Notes under the pieces: model-generated
Database searches by the model: none
Seen by the model: the letters and a program-made list of their open reading frames with translations, nothing else
Told to the model about the DNA's origin: nothing
Translations under genes and position numbers: made by a program
Origin: an uncultured bacterium
GTDB taxonomy: Bacteria; Verrucomicrobiota; Lentisphaeria; Victivallales; UBA1829
Reading direction: 5' to 3'
Assembly (NCBI GenBank): GCA_902780135.1
Contig: CACZEK010000016.1
Coordinates: 62,001-126,000, forward strand
Length of the DNA: 64,000 nt
Shown: positions 19,617 through 29,977 of the stretch, piece after piece
How the letters are laid out: each line of letters begins with the position of its first letter
Numbering within the stretch: the stretch's first letter is position 1

Positions 19617-20495
19617 TTGAATCTTCTGAAATTCTCGAAAATGAGCGGAGCAGGCAACGATTTCGTCGTCGTTGACTGTTCCTCTGCCGCATACGTCTTT
19701 ACGGCGGACAGCATCCGGAAGATCTGCGACCGCCGCCGCGGCATCGGCGCGGACGGCCTGATCCTGCTCTCCAAGTCGCGCGTCCCCGGGTGCGCCCAGG
19801 TCGTCATGGAGTTCTTCAACTGCGACGGGTCCAAGGCGGAACTGTGCGGCAACGGCCTCCGCTGCGCCGCGCTTTTCGCGCACGACCACCGCCTGGCGCG
19901 CGAGTCGTCCATCACGTTCGCGACGGGCGGCGGCGAGCTTGCCGCCGAGGTCATCGGACGCGACCTGGTCCGCATCGAGCTTCCCGTGACCGAGGACTTC
20001 GAGGCGCACGAGCACACCGCCGGAAATACTGTGTTCAAGGGCGCGGTCGGCGTGCCGCACGCGGTCGTCCGCATGGACGGCCTGGAACGCGCGGACATCC
20101 TGCGTCCCGGCCGCGAGCTGCGTTATCACGAGGCGTTCGCGCCGGCGGGCGTCAACGTCGATTTTCTGGAGTTCGGACACGATTTCTCCGAGCCCGTGCT
20201 GATCCGCACCTACGAGCGGGGCGTCGAGGACGAGACGCTGGCGTGCGGGACCGGGATCGCGTCCTCCGCGCGCGTGCTGGCGAAATTCTTCCACGCGCCC
20301 GCCGACCTCACGTTCCGCACGCGATCCGGCGACCTCGTCAAAACGCATCTCCCCGCGGAAAACGCCGACCGTATCATCCTGACCGGGCCGGCGGTCGAAG
20401 TGTACCGGGGGACCGCCCCCGCAGACAGATTTGAACTGGCGTCCGTCACGGCCGCCGACAGCCCATATCCCAAGGAAAAGGATTCCCGAACATGA
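19617..20495 (+). CDS. dapF: Diaminopimelate epimerase
   Basis: 292 residues. The start is a TTG with a very good GGAGG six bases upstream; the first residues MNLLKFSKMSGAGNDFVV then fit the family. The two catalytic cysteines are present as Cys77 (AELCGNGLRC) and Cys209 (ACGTGIASSA). It converts LL- to meso-diaminopimelate for lysine and peptidoglycan synthesis in the cytosol. The stop overlaps the dapA start (ATGA), so the two pathway enzymes are coupled. Confidence 0.96.
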   Translation: MNLLKFSKMSGAGNDFVVVDCSSAAYVFTADSIRKICDRRRGIGADGLILLSKSRVPGCAQVVMEFFNCDGSKAELCGNGLRCAALFAHDHRLARESSITFATGGGELAAEVIGRDLVRIELPVTEDFEAHEHTAGNTVFKGAVGVPHAVVRMDGLERADILRPGRELRYHEAFAPAGVNVDFLEFGHDFSEPVLIRTYERGVEDETLACGTGIASSARVLAKFFHAPADLTFRTRSGDLVKTHLPAENADRIILTGPAVEVYRGTAPADRFELASVTAADSPYPKEKDSRT

Positions 20496-21361
20496 AAATT
20501 CAAGGTCTCTACACGGCGCTTGTCACTCCGTTCCGCAACGGAGCTGTGGATTACGATAAACTGACGAAGCTGGTCGAAATGCAGATCGGCTACGGCGTCG
20601 ACGGCATTTCCCCCGTCGGCACCACGGGCGAATCGCCCACGCTGAGCTTCGAGGAGCATGAGCGCGTGATCGCGACCGTGGTCCAGCTGGTGAACGGACG
20701 CTGCAAGGTCCTCGCCGGAAGCGGCGCGAACTCGACCGCCGAGGCGCTGCACCTGACCCGTCACGCGAAGGCGGACGGCGCGGATTTCTCGCTCCAGGTC
20801 GCCCCGTACTACAACAAGCCCACGCAGGAGGGCCTGTACCGCCACTTCGCCACCATCGCGGATTCCTGCGACATCCCGATCGTGATCTACAACGTGCCCG
20901 GACGCTCCGGCGTCGCGGTCGCCCCGGAGACCATCGCGCGCCTCGCGAAAAACCACAACGTGGCGGGCGTGAAGGAAGCGGGCGGCTCCGTCGACCGCGT
21001 GTCCGAGATCCTCGACCTCTGCGACATCCCGGTCCTCAGCGGCGACGACGCGCTCACCGTGCCCATGATGTCCGTCGGCGCGGTCGGCGTGGTCAGCGTG
21101 GCGTCGAACATCATCCCGAAGGAGATGAAGCAGCTCGTCGACCTCTGCAACGCCGGCGACTACGCGAAGGCGCGCGAACTGCACCGGAAGCTCTACCGCT
21201 TCTTCAAGGCGATGTTCGTGGAGACCAACCCGATCCCGGTCAAGGCGGGAATGGCGATCCGCGGCCTCATCGACGAGGAATACCGTCTGCCGCTCTGCCC
21301 GCCCTCGGACAAGAACCGCGAATTCCTCCGCCAGATCCTCGCCGACGTCCCGGTCGACTGA
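20492..21361 (+). CDS. dapA: 4-hydroxy-tetrahydrodipicolinate synthase
   Basis: 289 residues, the usual length. Lys161 (VAGVKEAGGS) is the Schiff-base lysine, Tyr133 (VIYNVPGRSG) the proton relay, and the pyruvate-binding PVGTTGESPTLS is at 41-52. It condenses pyruvate with aspartate semialdehyde at the first step of the diaminopimelate branch. It overlaps dapF by four bases and ends at a strong terminator. Confidence 0.97.
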   Translation: MKIQGLYTALVTPFRNGAVDYDKLTKLVEMQIGYGVDGISPVGTTGESPTLSFEEHERVIATVVQLVNGRCKVLAGSGANSTAEALHLTRHAKADGADFSLQVAPYYNKPTQEGLYRHFATIADSCDIPIVIYNVPGRSGVAVAPETIARLAKNHNVAGVKEAGGSVDRVSEILDLCDIPVLSGDDALTVPMMSVGAVGVVSVASNIIPKEMKQLVDLCNAGDYAKARELHRKLYRFFKAMFVETNPIPVKAGMAIRGLIDEEYRLPLCPPSDKNREFLRQILADVPVD

Positions 21362-21389
21362 TCCCTCCGGCATCCGTTTTGAACTTTCC

Positions 21390-21424
21390 GCCCCGGTCTC
21401 CCCGCTGGAAACCGGGGCTTTTTT
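21390..21424 (+). terminator. Terminator after dapA
   Basis: An 8-bp stem GCCCCGGT/ACCGGGGC is followed by six T. Confidence 0.9.
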
Positions 21425-21534
21425 CCGGCGTATCCGCTCCGTTTTGCATGCCTGGCGGGCGGCCGCACACGCGGGGGCGCGCACGTCCTGGCGGCCCGCG
21501 GACGGAAAAAAACGGAAAAAAGCGCGAAATCCGC

Positions 21535-21563
21535 TTGACAAATGGAAGAAACAGATGTAAGTT
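21535..21563 (+). promoter_or_regulatory. Promoter for the ribosome hibernation factor gene
   Basis: A consensus TTGACA, a 17-bp spacer and TAAGTT. Two A tracts in AAAAAAACGGAAAAAA lie directly upstream. Confidence 0.75.
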
Positions 21564-21632
21564 GAAGTCAAAGAGAACGGGGCAGGGTGATCCGGCCCGC
21601 TCTAAGAATCATCGGAACCAAGGAGGTCTCAT

Positions 21633-21971
21633 ATGGACATTACCGTAAGCGTTCGTCACTTTGAACTTGACAACGAGGTTCGCGATTACGCCGTGAAAGC
21701 GGCGGAGGATGCCTTCTCCGAATTCCGCCTGCGCATCAGCAGCGTGAAGATCGTTCTTGACATGCAGAGAAACACGATCACGGCGCATCTCGACGCCGCC
21801 GTGAAGGACCACCCGGTCACGGCCGCCTCCCAGGCGTTCGACAACGTCTACAAGGCGATCGACGAGGTCGTCGCGAAAGCCTCCGCGCAGATGCGGCGCT
21901 ATCTCGACAAGAAGCAGGACCACAAGCGCACGCCGTCCATCGGCGAGGCGACCGCGGAAGCGGAATCCTGA
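21633..21971 (+). CDS. hpf: Ribosome hibernation promoting factor, short form
   Basis: 112 residues, with a full AAGGAGGT Shine-Dalgarno six bases before the ATG. The S30AE/HPF fold is clear: MDITVSVRHFELDNEVRDYA at the start, then a strand with KIVLDMQRNTITAHLDA and the C-terminal helix. The C-terminal dimerisation domain of long HPF is absent; a short charged tail follows instead. It blocks the decoding centre of idle ribosomes, usually in stationary phase. It is monocistronic with its own promoter and terminator. Confidence 0.92.
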   Translation: MDITVSVRHFELDNEVRDYAVKAAEDAFSEFRLRISSVKIVLDMQRNTITAHLDAAVKDHPVTAASQAFDNVYKAIDEVVAKASAQMRRYLDKKQDHKRTPSIGEATAEAES

Positions 21972-22016
21972 TCCTCCAGACATCCCGCGCGGCATGATGG
22001 GAAAGCCGCGCCGTTT

Positions 22017-22066
22017 GCGGCGTGCTCCGGCAGCTGAAAAACTCCGGCGCATGCCGCTTCTTTTTC
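22017..22066 (+). terminator. Terminator after hpf
   Basis: An imperfect stem (GCGGCGTGCTCCGG with CCGGCGCATGCCGC) is followed by TTCTTTTT. Confidence 0.7.
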
Positions 22067-22126
22067 CGTTTTCAACCCTCTGTCCGGCAAAAAACTGAAA
22101 AAAACGGAAAAAAGGCCGGGAAAAGA

Positions 22127-22154
22127 TTGTTTTCCGCAAAAAACGTGCTATAGT
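22127..22154 (+). promoter_or_regulatory. Promoter for argD-argF
   Basis: TTGTTT, a 16-bp spacer and TATAGT with extended -10 TGC. A tracts (AAAAAAACGGAAAAAA) lie upstream. Confidence 0.7.
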
Positions 22155-22194
22155 AAATCTTTTCCACATCTATCAGGAAAGGATCCCGGAAAAA

Positions 22195-23408
22195 ATGAAA
22201 CAGGACACCACGAAAAAACTCCAGAAACTCTACGAAAAGAACGTCATGAACACCTACGGGACGCCCGCGGTGCTGTTCGTGCGCGGCGGCGGCGTCAACC
22301 TGTACGACGCGAACCGCCGGAAATATCTGGATTTTTCCTCCGGCATCTCCGTGTGCAGTCTCGGCCACTGCCATCCCGCCGTCACCGAGGCGGTCTGCCG
22401 CCAGGCGCAGACGCTGGTGCACGTGTCCAACCTCTTCCTGAACGAAAACATGCCACGCCTCGCCGAGCTGATCGTGAAGAAGACGTTCGGCAAGGGCCGC
22501 GTTTTCTTCTGCAACAGCGGCGCCGAGGCGAACGAAGGGCTCATCAAGCTCGCGCGCAAATGGGGCAACGCGACCGGACGCAACGAGATCGTCGTGATGG
22601 AAAACTCGTTCCACGGGCGCACGCTCGCCACGCTCGCCGCCACCGGACGCAGCAAATACCGCGAGGGGTTCAACCCCGACATGCCGGGCTTCAAGTTCGC
22701 GAAGTTCAACGACCTGAAGTCCGTGAAGAAGGCGATCGGCCCGAAGACCTGCGCCGTGATGCTTGAGGCGGTCCAGGGCGAGGGCGGCATCCTGCCCGCC
22801 GACGAGGATTTCATCAAGGGGCTCGAAAAGCTCTGCAGGGAGAAGGACGTCCTGCTGATGTTCGACGAGGTCCAGTGCGGCATGGGCCGCACCGGCACGC
22901 TCTGCGCCTGGCAGGGATACGGCGTCAAGCCCGACGCCTTCTCGTTCGCCAAGGCGATCGCGAACGGCATCCCGATGGGCGCGTTCGTCTGCAACGAGCG
23001 CCTGTCCGGCGTGCTGACCCCGGGCACCCACGGCAACACCTTCGGCGGCAACGCGCTCGCCACCGCCGCCTCGCTCGCCGTCTTCGAGACGATCTACAGG
23101 GACAAGATCCTGGACAACGTGAAGGAGATGGGCGCGTATCTGCGCGGCAAACTCGAAAAGTTCGTCGAAAAGTACGATTTCGTCAAGGAGGTCCGCGGAC
23201 GCGGCCTCATGCTCGGCGTCGTGCTCGACTTCCCGGCGAAGGACATCCTTCCCGTCCTGCGGGAGAAAGGGCTCGTCGCCCTGTCCGCCGGCGAGGTCGT
23301 GCTTCGTCTTCTGCCCCCGCTGATCGTGAAGCGGGAGGACTGCGACAAGGCCGTGCGCATCATCTGCGCGGCATTCAAGGAATATTCAGCTTCGAAAGGA
23401 GGCCGGAA

Positions 23409-23412
<4 letters not shown>
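22195..23412 (+). CDS. argD: Acetylornithine aminotransferase
   Basis: 405 residues, class III PLP aminotransferase. The PLP lysine is in SFAKAIANGIPMGAF, the PLP-phosphate glycine segment in CNSGAEANEGLIKLAR, and LMFDEVQCGMGRTG holds the PLP-binding Asp. The short form and pairing with argF favour acetylornithine (arginine synthesis) over other omega-amino substrates. Its stop overlaps the argF start (ATGA). A GGAAAGGA site lies upstream of the ATG. Confidence 0.93.
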
Positions 23413-24317
<905 letters not shown>

Positions 24318-24341
24318 CGGGACCGTTTCGGGCGCCGCGCC

Positions 24342-26555
24342 ATGGAATCCGTGCCGGGACACAGGAGCGTCTCTCCGCGCGCGCTGTTCCGCCTGATCCG
24401 GAAAAGCGCGACCGCGTTCGAACAGTCCTGCCCCGCCGCTCTCTTCCTGCTTGCGGCAGTCACAGCCGTTCTCTCCGTGCGAGGGGACGGCTTTCCTTTT
24501 GTCCTGATCCCGGCCGGGGCGGTCCTGGTGGTTTGGGCGCTGGTCCCGGTCCGTGACGCGCTGTTCCGGTTCGCACTGCCGATGCTGCCCGCGCTGATCG
24601 CGGCGATGATCTGGTCGGGGCGGCAGCGGGATCTCATCGCGGAGACGGCGGGGAGGGCGCGGTTCGCCGCGGAAGCCGAATTCATCGTCGACGACCCGTC
24701 GGCGTCCGCCCGGAGCGACGAAGCGTTCCGCGTGCGGAATCTGCAGTGCCGCGTGAGCCGGTTCCGCTACGGCGCGGACGCGCCGTGGATCGTTTTTGAA
24801 AAGGAACAGCCGCGCGTCCTGCTGGACTGCGGACGCGGCGAGGATGCGGCCGATCTGCCGCCCGGATTCGGCGACACGGTGCGCGCGAAGGGTGTCTTCT
24901 CCGCGCCGGAGCCCCCGCTTTTCCCCGGTTCCTTCGATTACGCCGCCTACCTGGAACGCGAGGGGATATATGAAATATTCCGCCCGGAACCGGGATCGCC
25001 GGAGATCGTCTCGCACGGGACGGGATTCCGCCGGACTCTCTACGATCTGCGCGACGCCGCGCTGTCGGCGGTCTGCCGCGGATTCCACAGCGTCGAAACC
25101 GCGCGGATGGCGGGCGCGATGCTCGGCGGGCGGAAGATCTCGCTGGAAAAGGAGACGCGCGCCGGATTCCTCTCCAGCGGCACGATCCACATTCTGACGG
25201 TCAGCGGCACGCACGTCGGGATCTTCGCCTCGCTGCTCCTGCTTCTGACGGTCTGGATGCCGTTCCGCAAACGCTGCCTTGCCGTGCTGGCGCCGCTGCT
25301 GTTTTACGCGCTTTCGACCGGGATGCGCGAGCCTGCGATGCGCGCCTACGTGATGATCGCGATGTTCCTGGTCCTGCGCTCGCTGCTGCTCTCCACCTCG
25401 CACATCAACACCCTGATGCTGGCGGCGTATGCGATCCTGGTGATCTCCCCGGCGAGCCTGATGAAACCGGGCATGTACTATTCGTTCCTGTCCGTCGCTC
25501 TGCTGCTGAGCCTGCCGCGCGACGTCGGGAGCGTCATGCTCGGATTCTTCTCGCGCGGGCTGTCGCAGCCGCTTCCCGTGCGCTACGTCTCCGCGCGGAG
25601 AATTTTCGTCTCGCACTGGCTGCGGGCCCTGCTGTCGGCGTTTGCCGCGGCCGCCGTGGCGAGCCTCGGAAGCGGCGTGCTGTCCATCCTGTACCAGGGG
25701 CTGTTCCCGGTCTCCGCGGTTCCCGCGAACATGCTGGTGATCCCGCTGGCGTACGGGGCGTTCATCGTGGCGGGCGCGTCGCTTCTTTTCTGCCGGGCTG
25801 GTCCTGCCGGGCTCTTCTTCTCCGGCGTGCTCGAACAGGTCTTCCGCCTGATCGGCTGGCTGGGGCGTTTCTTCGGCGGACTCGTCGGGACGTCTGTCCC
25901 TCGGCCTCCGGTCTGGACGGTCGTGCTCTTCCTCGCCGCGCTGTTCTATCTGCTCCGGACGAAGCATTGGCGGCGGGCGGTTTGCGCGGGCGCGCTCATA
26001 TCCGCGCTGTTCGCGTTCTGGTGCCTCCGGACGGCGTTTCTCCCCGCCGAGATCCTGATCGTGAGCGGCGGCGGGACCGAACTGGAGCCTTCGGTCGTCG
26101 TGACGGATCCCGCGCTCGGACGCGCCGACGTGGTGAACGTGCCGGACTACAGGACGGGCGGCGCGCTGGCGGATTATCTGCGGGAACGCGGCATCTCCGC
26201 CTGCCGGTCCGTGGCGGTTTCCAGCGGCCGCAAGGCGTCCTTCGACGGACTCGACGCGTTTGCCGCGCAGATGCCCGTCCTGGAGGTCTATGCCCCCTCA
26301 AACGCCGTGAAGAAGATGCCGGACGGCACGGCGGTCACGGCGCTCCCGTATGACGGCGCCGGACGCTCCTGCCGTCTTTCCGGCGAATATTTTTCTTTTT
26401 CCATCGGAACAATTGACGGCATTCTGCTGTCAAACCATACTGGCTGCGGACGCCTGACGCTGAGGAAGGACGGGATCCCGTTTCTGGATTCCGAAATCCG
26501 GCAGACGTCGGCGCGGCGGCTTCAAATCCAACCCATTGAAAGCATCTCGCCATGA
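24342..26555 (+). CDS. comEC: ComEC/Rec2-type membrane protein
   Basis: 737 residues. Two N-terminal membrane helices are followed by an OB-like domain and the competence domain, with the typical GTIHILTVSGTHVGIFASLLLLL around residue 285 and about eight more helices. The C-terminal 170 residues resemble a shrunken metallo-beta-lactamase fold but lack the HxHxDH zinc motif of long ComEC proteins. ComEC is the inner-membrane channel for single-stranded DNA in natural transformation. Its stop overlaps the next ATG. A PilT/PilU ATPase and pseudopilins elsewhere in the window fit a DNA-uptake or pilus apparatus, but no ComEA is seen. Confidence 0.85.
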   Translation: MESVPGHRSVSPRALFRLIRKSATAFEQSCPAALFLLAAVTAVLSVRGDGFPFVLIPAGAVLVVWALVPVRDALFRFALPMLPALIAAMIWSGRQRDLIAETAGRARFAAEAEFIVDDPSASARSDEAFRVRNLQCRVSRFRYGADAPWIVFEKEQPRVLLDCGRGEDAADLPPGFGDTVRAKGVFSAPEPPLFPGSFDYAAYLEREGIYEIFRPEPGSPEIVSHGTGFRRTLYDLRDAALSAVCRGFHSVETARMAGAMLGGRKISLEKETRAGFLSSGTIHILTVSGTHVGIFASLLLLLTVWMPFRKRCLAVLAPLLFYALSTGMREPAMRAYVMIAMFLVLRSLLLSTSHINTLMLAAYAILVISPASLMKPGMYYSFLSVALLLSLPRDVGSVMLGFFSRGLSQPLPVRYVSARRIFVSHWLRALLSAFAAAAVASLGSGVLSILYQGLFPVSAVPANMLVIPLAYGAFIVAGASLLFCRAGPAGLFFSGVLEQVFRLIGWLGRFFGGLVGTSVPRPPVWTVVLFLAALFYLLRTKHWRRAVCAGALISALFAFWCLRTAFLPAEILIVSGGGTELEPSVVVTDPALGRADVVNVPDYRTGGALADYLRERGISACRSVAVSSGRKASFDGLDAFAAQMPVLEVYAPSNAVKKMPDGTAVTALPYDGAGRSCRLSGEYFSFSIGTIDGILLSNHTGCGRLTLRKDGIPFLDSEIRQTSARRLQIQPIESISP

Positions 26556-27727
26556 AAGTCTGTCATCTTATCACCCGCATGATCGTCGGCGGCGCCCAGG
26601 TCAACACGCTTCTTTCCGCACGCGGACTCCACGAGGCCGGGCACGAATCCGTCCTGATGACAGGCCCGTCGCCGGGGCCGGAAGGCGAACTCCTCCGCAA
26701 CTGCGGCAGGATCGACTTCCGCGTGGAGGAGTGCCCGACGCTGTGCCGCGAGATCGACCCGGTCCGCGACTGGCGGAGCTACCGCGCGCTGGTGAAGTTT
26801 TTCAGGGACGAGAAGTTCGACGTCGTCCACACGCACGCCTCGAAGGCGGGCATCATCGGGCGTTACGCCGCCCGCGCCGCCGGAGTGCCGCTGGTGGTCC
26901 ACACCGTCCACGGCCTGCCGTTCTCGCGCATCTATCCGGCGTGGAAAAACGCCATGTATATCCAGCTGGAACGCATGGCGGCGAAACGCTGCGACCGCAT
27001 CTACGCCGTGGCGCAGGACATGATCGACCAGTGCCTGCGGAACCATATCGGACGGCCGGGGATGTTCAAGGTCGTGTACAGCGGCATGGAGCTGGAACCC
27101 TTTCTGACGACGGAGCCCGACCCGGAACTCCGGCGTTCGCTGGGGATCCCGGACGGCGCGAAGGTCGTCGGCACGCTCGCGCGGCTCTTCCCGATGAAGG
27201 GCTACGTGGAGCTGTGGCGGAGCATCCCGGAGATCGTCAGGCGCGTCCCGAACGCGCATTTCCTGCTGATCGGAAACGGCCTCCTGCGGGAACGGCTGGA
27301 GGCGGAGGCGGTGGAACGCGGATTCCGCGACCGCCTGAGCTTCGCCGGGCTTGTGCCGCCCGCGCAGGTGCCGCGCTACCTGTCGCTGGCGGACGTCCTC
27401 GTGCATTTCTCCATGCGCGAAGGGCTCCCGCGCGCGGCGGTCCAGGCGCTCGCCATGCGGAAACCCGTCGTGGCGTTCGACATCGACGGCACGCGCGAGG
27501 TGGTCCTGAACGGGAAGACGGGGTATCTGCTTCAGCCCGGCGGCGACACGCCCGGCGCGGAGGAGATCTCCGAGCTGCTTCTGAACGACGAAAAACGCCG
27601 CGCGTTCGGGGAGGCGGGCCGCGAACTCGTGAAACCCCGGTTCGACTGGCGCACCATGTCGGACACGCTGATCGCCGAATACGCCAAATATCTTGAAATC
27701 AAAAAGAAAGGATTGCCGATGCCATGA
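26552..27727 (+). CDS. GT4-type glycosyltransferase
   Basis: 391 residues with a GT-B fold. The N-terminal MKVCHLITRMIVGGAQVNTL is typical of GT4 enzymes, as is the donor-side motif region REGLPRAAVQALAMRKPVVA with the EX7E-type element (E at REGLPRAAVQA). The closest general class transfers sugars to lipid-linked or capsular glycans; the acceptor cannot be deduced. It is translationally coupled to both comEC upstream and the DegS-like gene downstream (four-base overlaps), although the functions look unrelated. Confidence 0.9.
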   Translation: MKVCHLITRMIVGGAQVNTLLSARGLHEAGHESVLMTGPSPGPEGELLRNCGRIDFRVEECPTLCREIDPVRDWRSYRALVKFFRDEKFDVVHTHASKAGIIGRYAARAAGVPLVVHTVHGLPFSRIYPAWKNAMYIQLERMAAKRCDRIYAVAQDMIDQCLRNHIGRPGMFKVVYSGMELEPFLTTEPDPELRRSLGIPDGAKVVGTLARLFPMKGYVELWRSIPEIVRRVPNAHFLLIGNGLLRERLEAEAVERGFRDRLSFAGLVPPAQVPRYLSLADVLVHFSMREGLPRAAVQALAMRKPVVAFDIDGTREVVLNGKTGYLLQPGGDTPGAEEISELLLNDEKRRAFGEAGRELVKPRFDWRTMSDTLIAEYAKYLEIKKKGLPMP

Positions 27728-28887
27728 AATCCGTTTTCAATACGCTTTTTTCGGTCCTCGCGGGCGCGTGCGCCGCGCTTCTGGTCCTGAAGTTCGTGAG
27801 CCAGCCTGTTGAGGAGGATGCCGATTATCAGACGAAGATGCGTTCCTACACGGAGGAACAGGCTCCCGTCCCGGCCGCTGCGGCGGCCTGGCCGGATTTC
27901 ACCGGCACCATCGAACGCGCCATGCCCGCCGTCGTCTGCATCTCCAACCAGCGGATCGTCCCGTCGCGCCGTTCGTGGGGGCGTCCCGCGCAGTATTACG
28001 AAGTGCCCGCGGGGCAGGGGTCCGGCTTCTTCATCCGCGAGGACGGCTACATCCTCACGAACTACCACGTGGCGAGCGGCGCGAACGCGCTTCTGGTCAC
28101 GGACCACGAGGGGCGCGAATACCACGCCAACCTGATCGGCGTCGACCCGACGTCCGATCTTGCCGTGCTGAAGGTCGAGCCGCCGAAGGGGAAGAAGTTC
28201 ATGGCGCTCACGTTCGCCAACCCGAAGAACATCCGGCTGGGGCAGTGGACGATCGCCATCGGCGCGCCGTTCAGCCTGGAGCACAGCGTGACCGCGGGCA
28301 TCGTTTCCGGCGTCCAGCGGTCCGGCGTCGGCGTGAACCTGTACGAGAACTACATCCAGACGGACGCCTCCATCAACCCCGGCAATTCCGGCGGGCCGCT
28401 GCTGAACGCCGCGGGCGACGTGATCGGCGTGAACGACTGCATCCTCGCGCCGTCCGGGGGCAACATCGGCATCGCGTTCGCCGTGTCCGCCGAGATCGCC
28501 AAGTCGGTCGCCGACACGCTGATCGAGCACGGCGAGATCGTGCGGCCGTGGCTCGGCATCATGGGCGCGATGCCCTCGCAGCTGCGTTCGCCCGGCGAAG
28601 AGAACAGCGAGGCGCAGAAGGGCGCGGTCATCCGCAGAATATTCCAGAATTCCCCGGCGGAGCATCTGGGGCTGCGCGAGGGCGATGTGATCGTGAAGCT
28701 GAACGACGAGGACGTCGCCGACACGTACGAACTCCGCAACCGGATCCTTTCGCTCGATCCGGGCACGATCGTGAAGATCACCATCCTGCGCCGGAACCTG
28801 CTCCACGAATCGAGCATCAAGCTCGAACGTCCCCCCGCCGACTGGTTCCGCGTCATCCCGCAGATCGACTACGCGATCCCGCTCTGA
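27724..28887 (+). CDS. HtrA/DegS-like serine protease
   Basis: 387 residues. An N-terminal membrane anchor (about 5-24), a trypsin-like domain with the triad His115 (TNYHVASG), Asp145 (TSDLAVLKV) and Ser222 (NPGNSGGPLLN), and one PDZ domain at about 285-370. One PDZ and an uncleaved anchor are like DegS, the sensor that starts envelope stress signalling, rather than DegP. The start overlaps the glycosyltransferase stop. A terminator follows. Confidence 0.93.
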   Translation: MKSVFNTLFSVLAGACAALLVLKFVSQPVEEDADYQTKMRSYTEEQAPVPAAAAAWPDFTGTIERAMPAVVCISNQRIVPSRRSWGRPAQYYEVPAGQGSGFFIREDGYILTNYHVASGANALLVTDHEGREYHANLIGVDPTSDLAVLKVEPPKGKKFMALTFANPKNIRLGQWTIAIGAPFSLEHSVTAGIVSGVQRSGVGVNLYENYIQTDASINPGNSGGPLLNAAGDVIGVNDCILAPSGGNIGIAFAVSAEIAKSVADTLIEHGEIVRPWLGIMGAMPSQLRSPGEENSEAQKGAVIRRIFQNSPAEHLGLREGDVIVKLNDEDVADTYELRNRILSLDPGTIVKITILRRNLLHESSIKLERPPADWFRVIPQIDYAIPL

Positions 28888-28925
28888 CGCGGTTTCGCCC
28901 CCGCCTGAACAATGCGCGGGGGCAG

Positions 28926-28966
28926 GGCGGCCTGACTTCCGGCAGCCGGGCCGCCTTTCCGTTTTT
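28926..28966 (+). terminator. Terminator after the comEC operon
   Basis: A 7-bp stem GGCGGCC/GGCCGCC is followed by TTTCCGTTTTTT. Confidence 0.65.
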
Positions 28967-29011
28967 TCGGGGAAAGCCTCCGCATCCGTCAAACTTTTTT
29001 GAGGAAACGAT

Positions 29012-29040
29012 TTGAAAGATGAAGCGGAATGCTGTATATT
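29012..29040 (+). promoter_or_regulatory. Promoter for the M48 protease gene
   Basis: TTGAAA, a 17-bp spacer and TATATT. Confidence 0.7.
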
Positions 29041-29124
29041 TAGAAATGCGCAGCCATGAGCGCAATTTGATTTCGTGAAATCAGAACGCCGTGCCGTTCA
29101 TCATCTTTTTCAGGAGCGAACACC

Positions 29125-29955
29125 ATGACATCCGCCGTCAAACACGTTTCCCCGCCCGTACGGAACAGCCTGATCCTGTTCCTGCTCGTCCTGACCTGCG
29201 GCCTCTGCAGCTGCCGGAGCGTCCCGGTCACGGGGCGTTCGCAGTTCCTGCTGACGACCGAGTCCTACGAAAACAGCCTGGGCGCGGAGTCCTACGAGGA
29301 ATACAAGAAAGAGTATCCGAGGAGCAAGAACGCGGAGTACAACGCCGCGCTGGAACGCTGCGGCAACGCGATCAAGGCGGTCGCCGGCATGGACGATTTC
29401 GACTGGGAGTTCACGGTGCTGGACTCCGAGATCCAGAACGCGTTCTGCCTGCCCGGGGGCAAGGTGGCGGTCTACAGCGGCATCATGGACGGCATGGACA
29501 ACGAGGCCGAGCTGGCGTTCGTGGTCGGGCACGAGATCGGCCATGCGATCGCGCGTCACGGCGGCGAACGTATGTCGCGCTCCATCATTCAGTCCGTCGG
29601 CGCGGTCCTCGTCTCGGCGGCCTTCAACAGCGAGACGGTCGACGCGATCTACGGCACGACCACCGAGGTCGGCGTGATGCTGCCGTACAGCAGGAGCAAC
29701 GAGTCCGAAGCGGACATCATCGGCCTGGTCCTGATGGCGCGCGCCGGATACGACCCGAGCGCGTCCTACACCTTCTGGCGGCGTTTCACCAACAACGCCG
29801 AAGGCTCGAGCAAGCTGGAAGCCATCCTCTCCACGCATCCCTGCGACTCCGACCGCATCCGCGCCATGGAGGAGAACGAGCCCATGGCGCGCGAGGAGTA
29901 CAATCAGGCGAAGACCAAGTACGGCTTCGGCAAGAAGTTCACCCACAGGAAGTGA
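29125..29955 (+). CDS. M48 family metalloprotease lipoprotein
   Basis: 276 residues. A signal peptide ends in a lipobox-like LTCGLCSC (Cys28 or Cys30 lipidated). The zinc motif is HEIGH (136-140), with the third ligand Glu in NESEADIIGL. This is the LoiP/YcaL/BepA-like group of envelope quality-control proteases, without the TPR domain of BepA. It is preceded by a promoter of its own; the solute-binding protein gene follows at 22 bases. Confidence 0.92.
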   Translation: MTSAVKHVSPPVRNSLILFLLVLTCGLCSCRSVPVTGRSQFLLTTESYENSLGAESYEEYKKEYPRSKNAEYNAALERCGNAIKAVAGMDDFDWEFTVLDSEIQNAFCLPGGKVAVYSGIMDGMDNEAELAFVVGHEIGHAIARHGGERMSRSIIQSVGAVLVSAAFNSETVDAIYGTTTEVGVMLPYSRSNESEADIIGLVLMARAGYDPSASYTFWRRFTNNAEGSSKLEAILSTHPCDSDRIRAMEENEPMAREEYNQAKTKYGFGKKFTHRK

Positions 29956-29977
29956 TTCACAATCCCGGTTTCATCCC

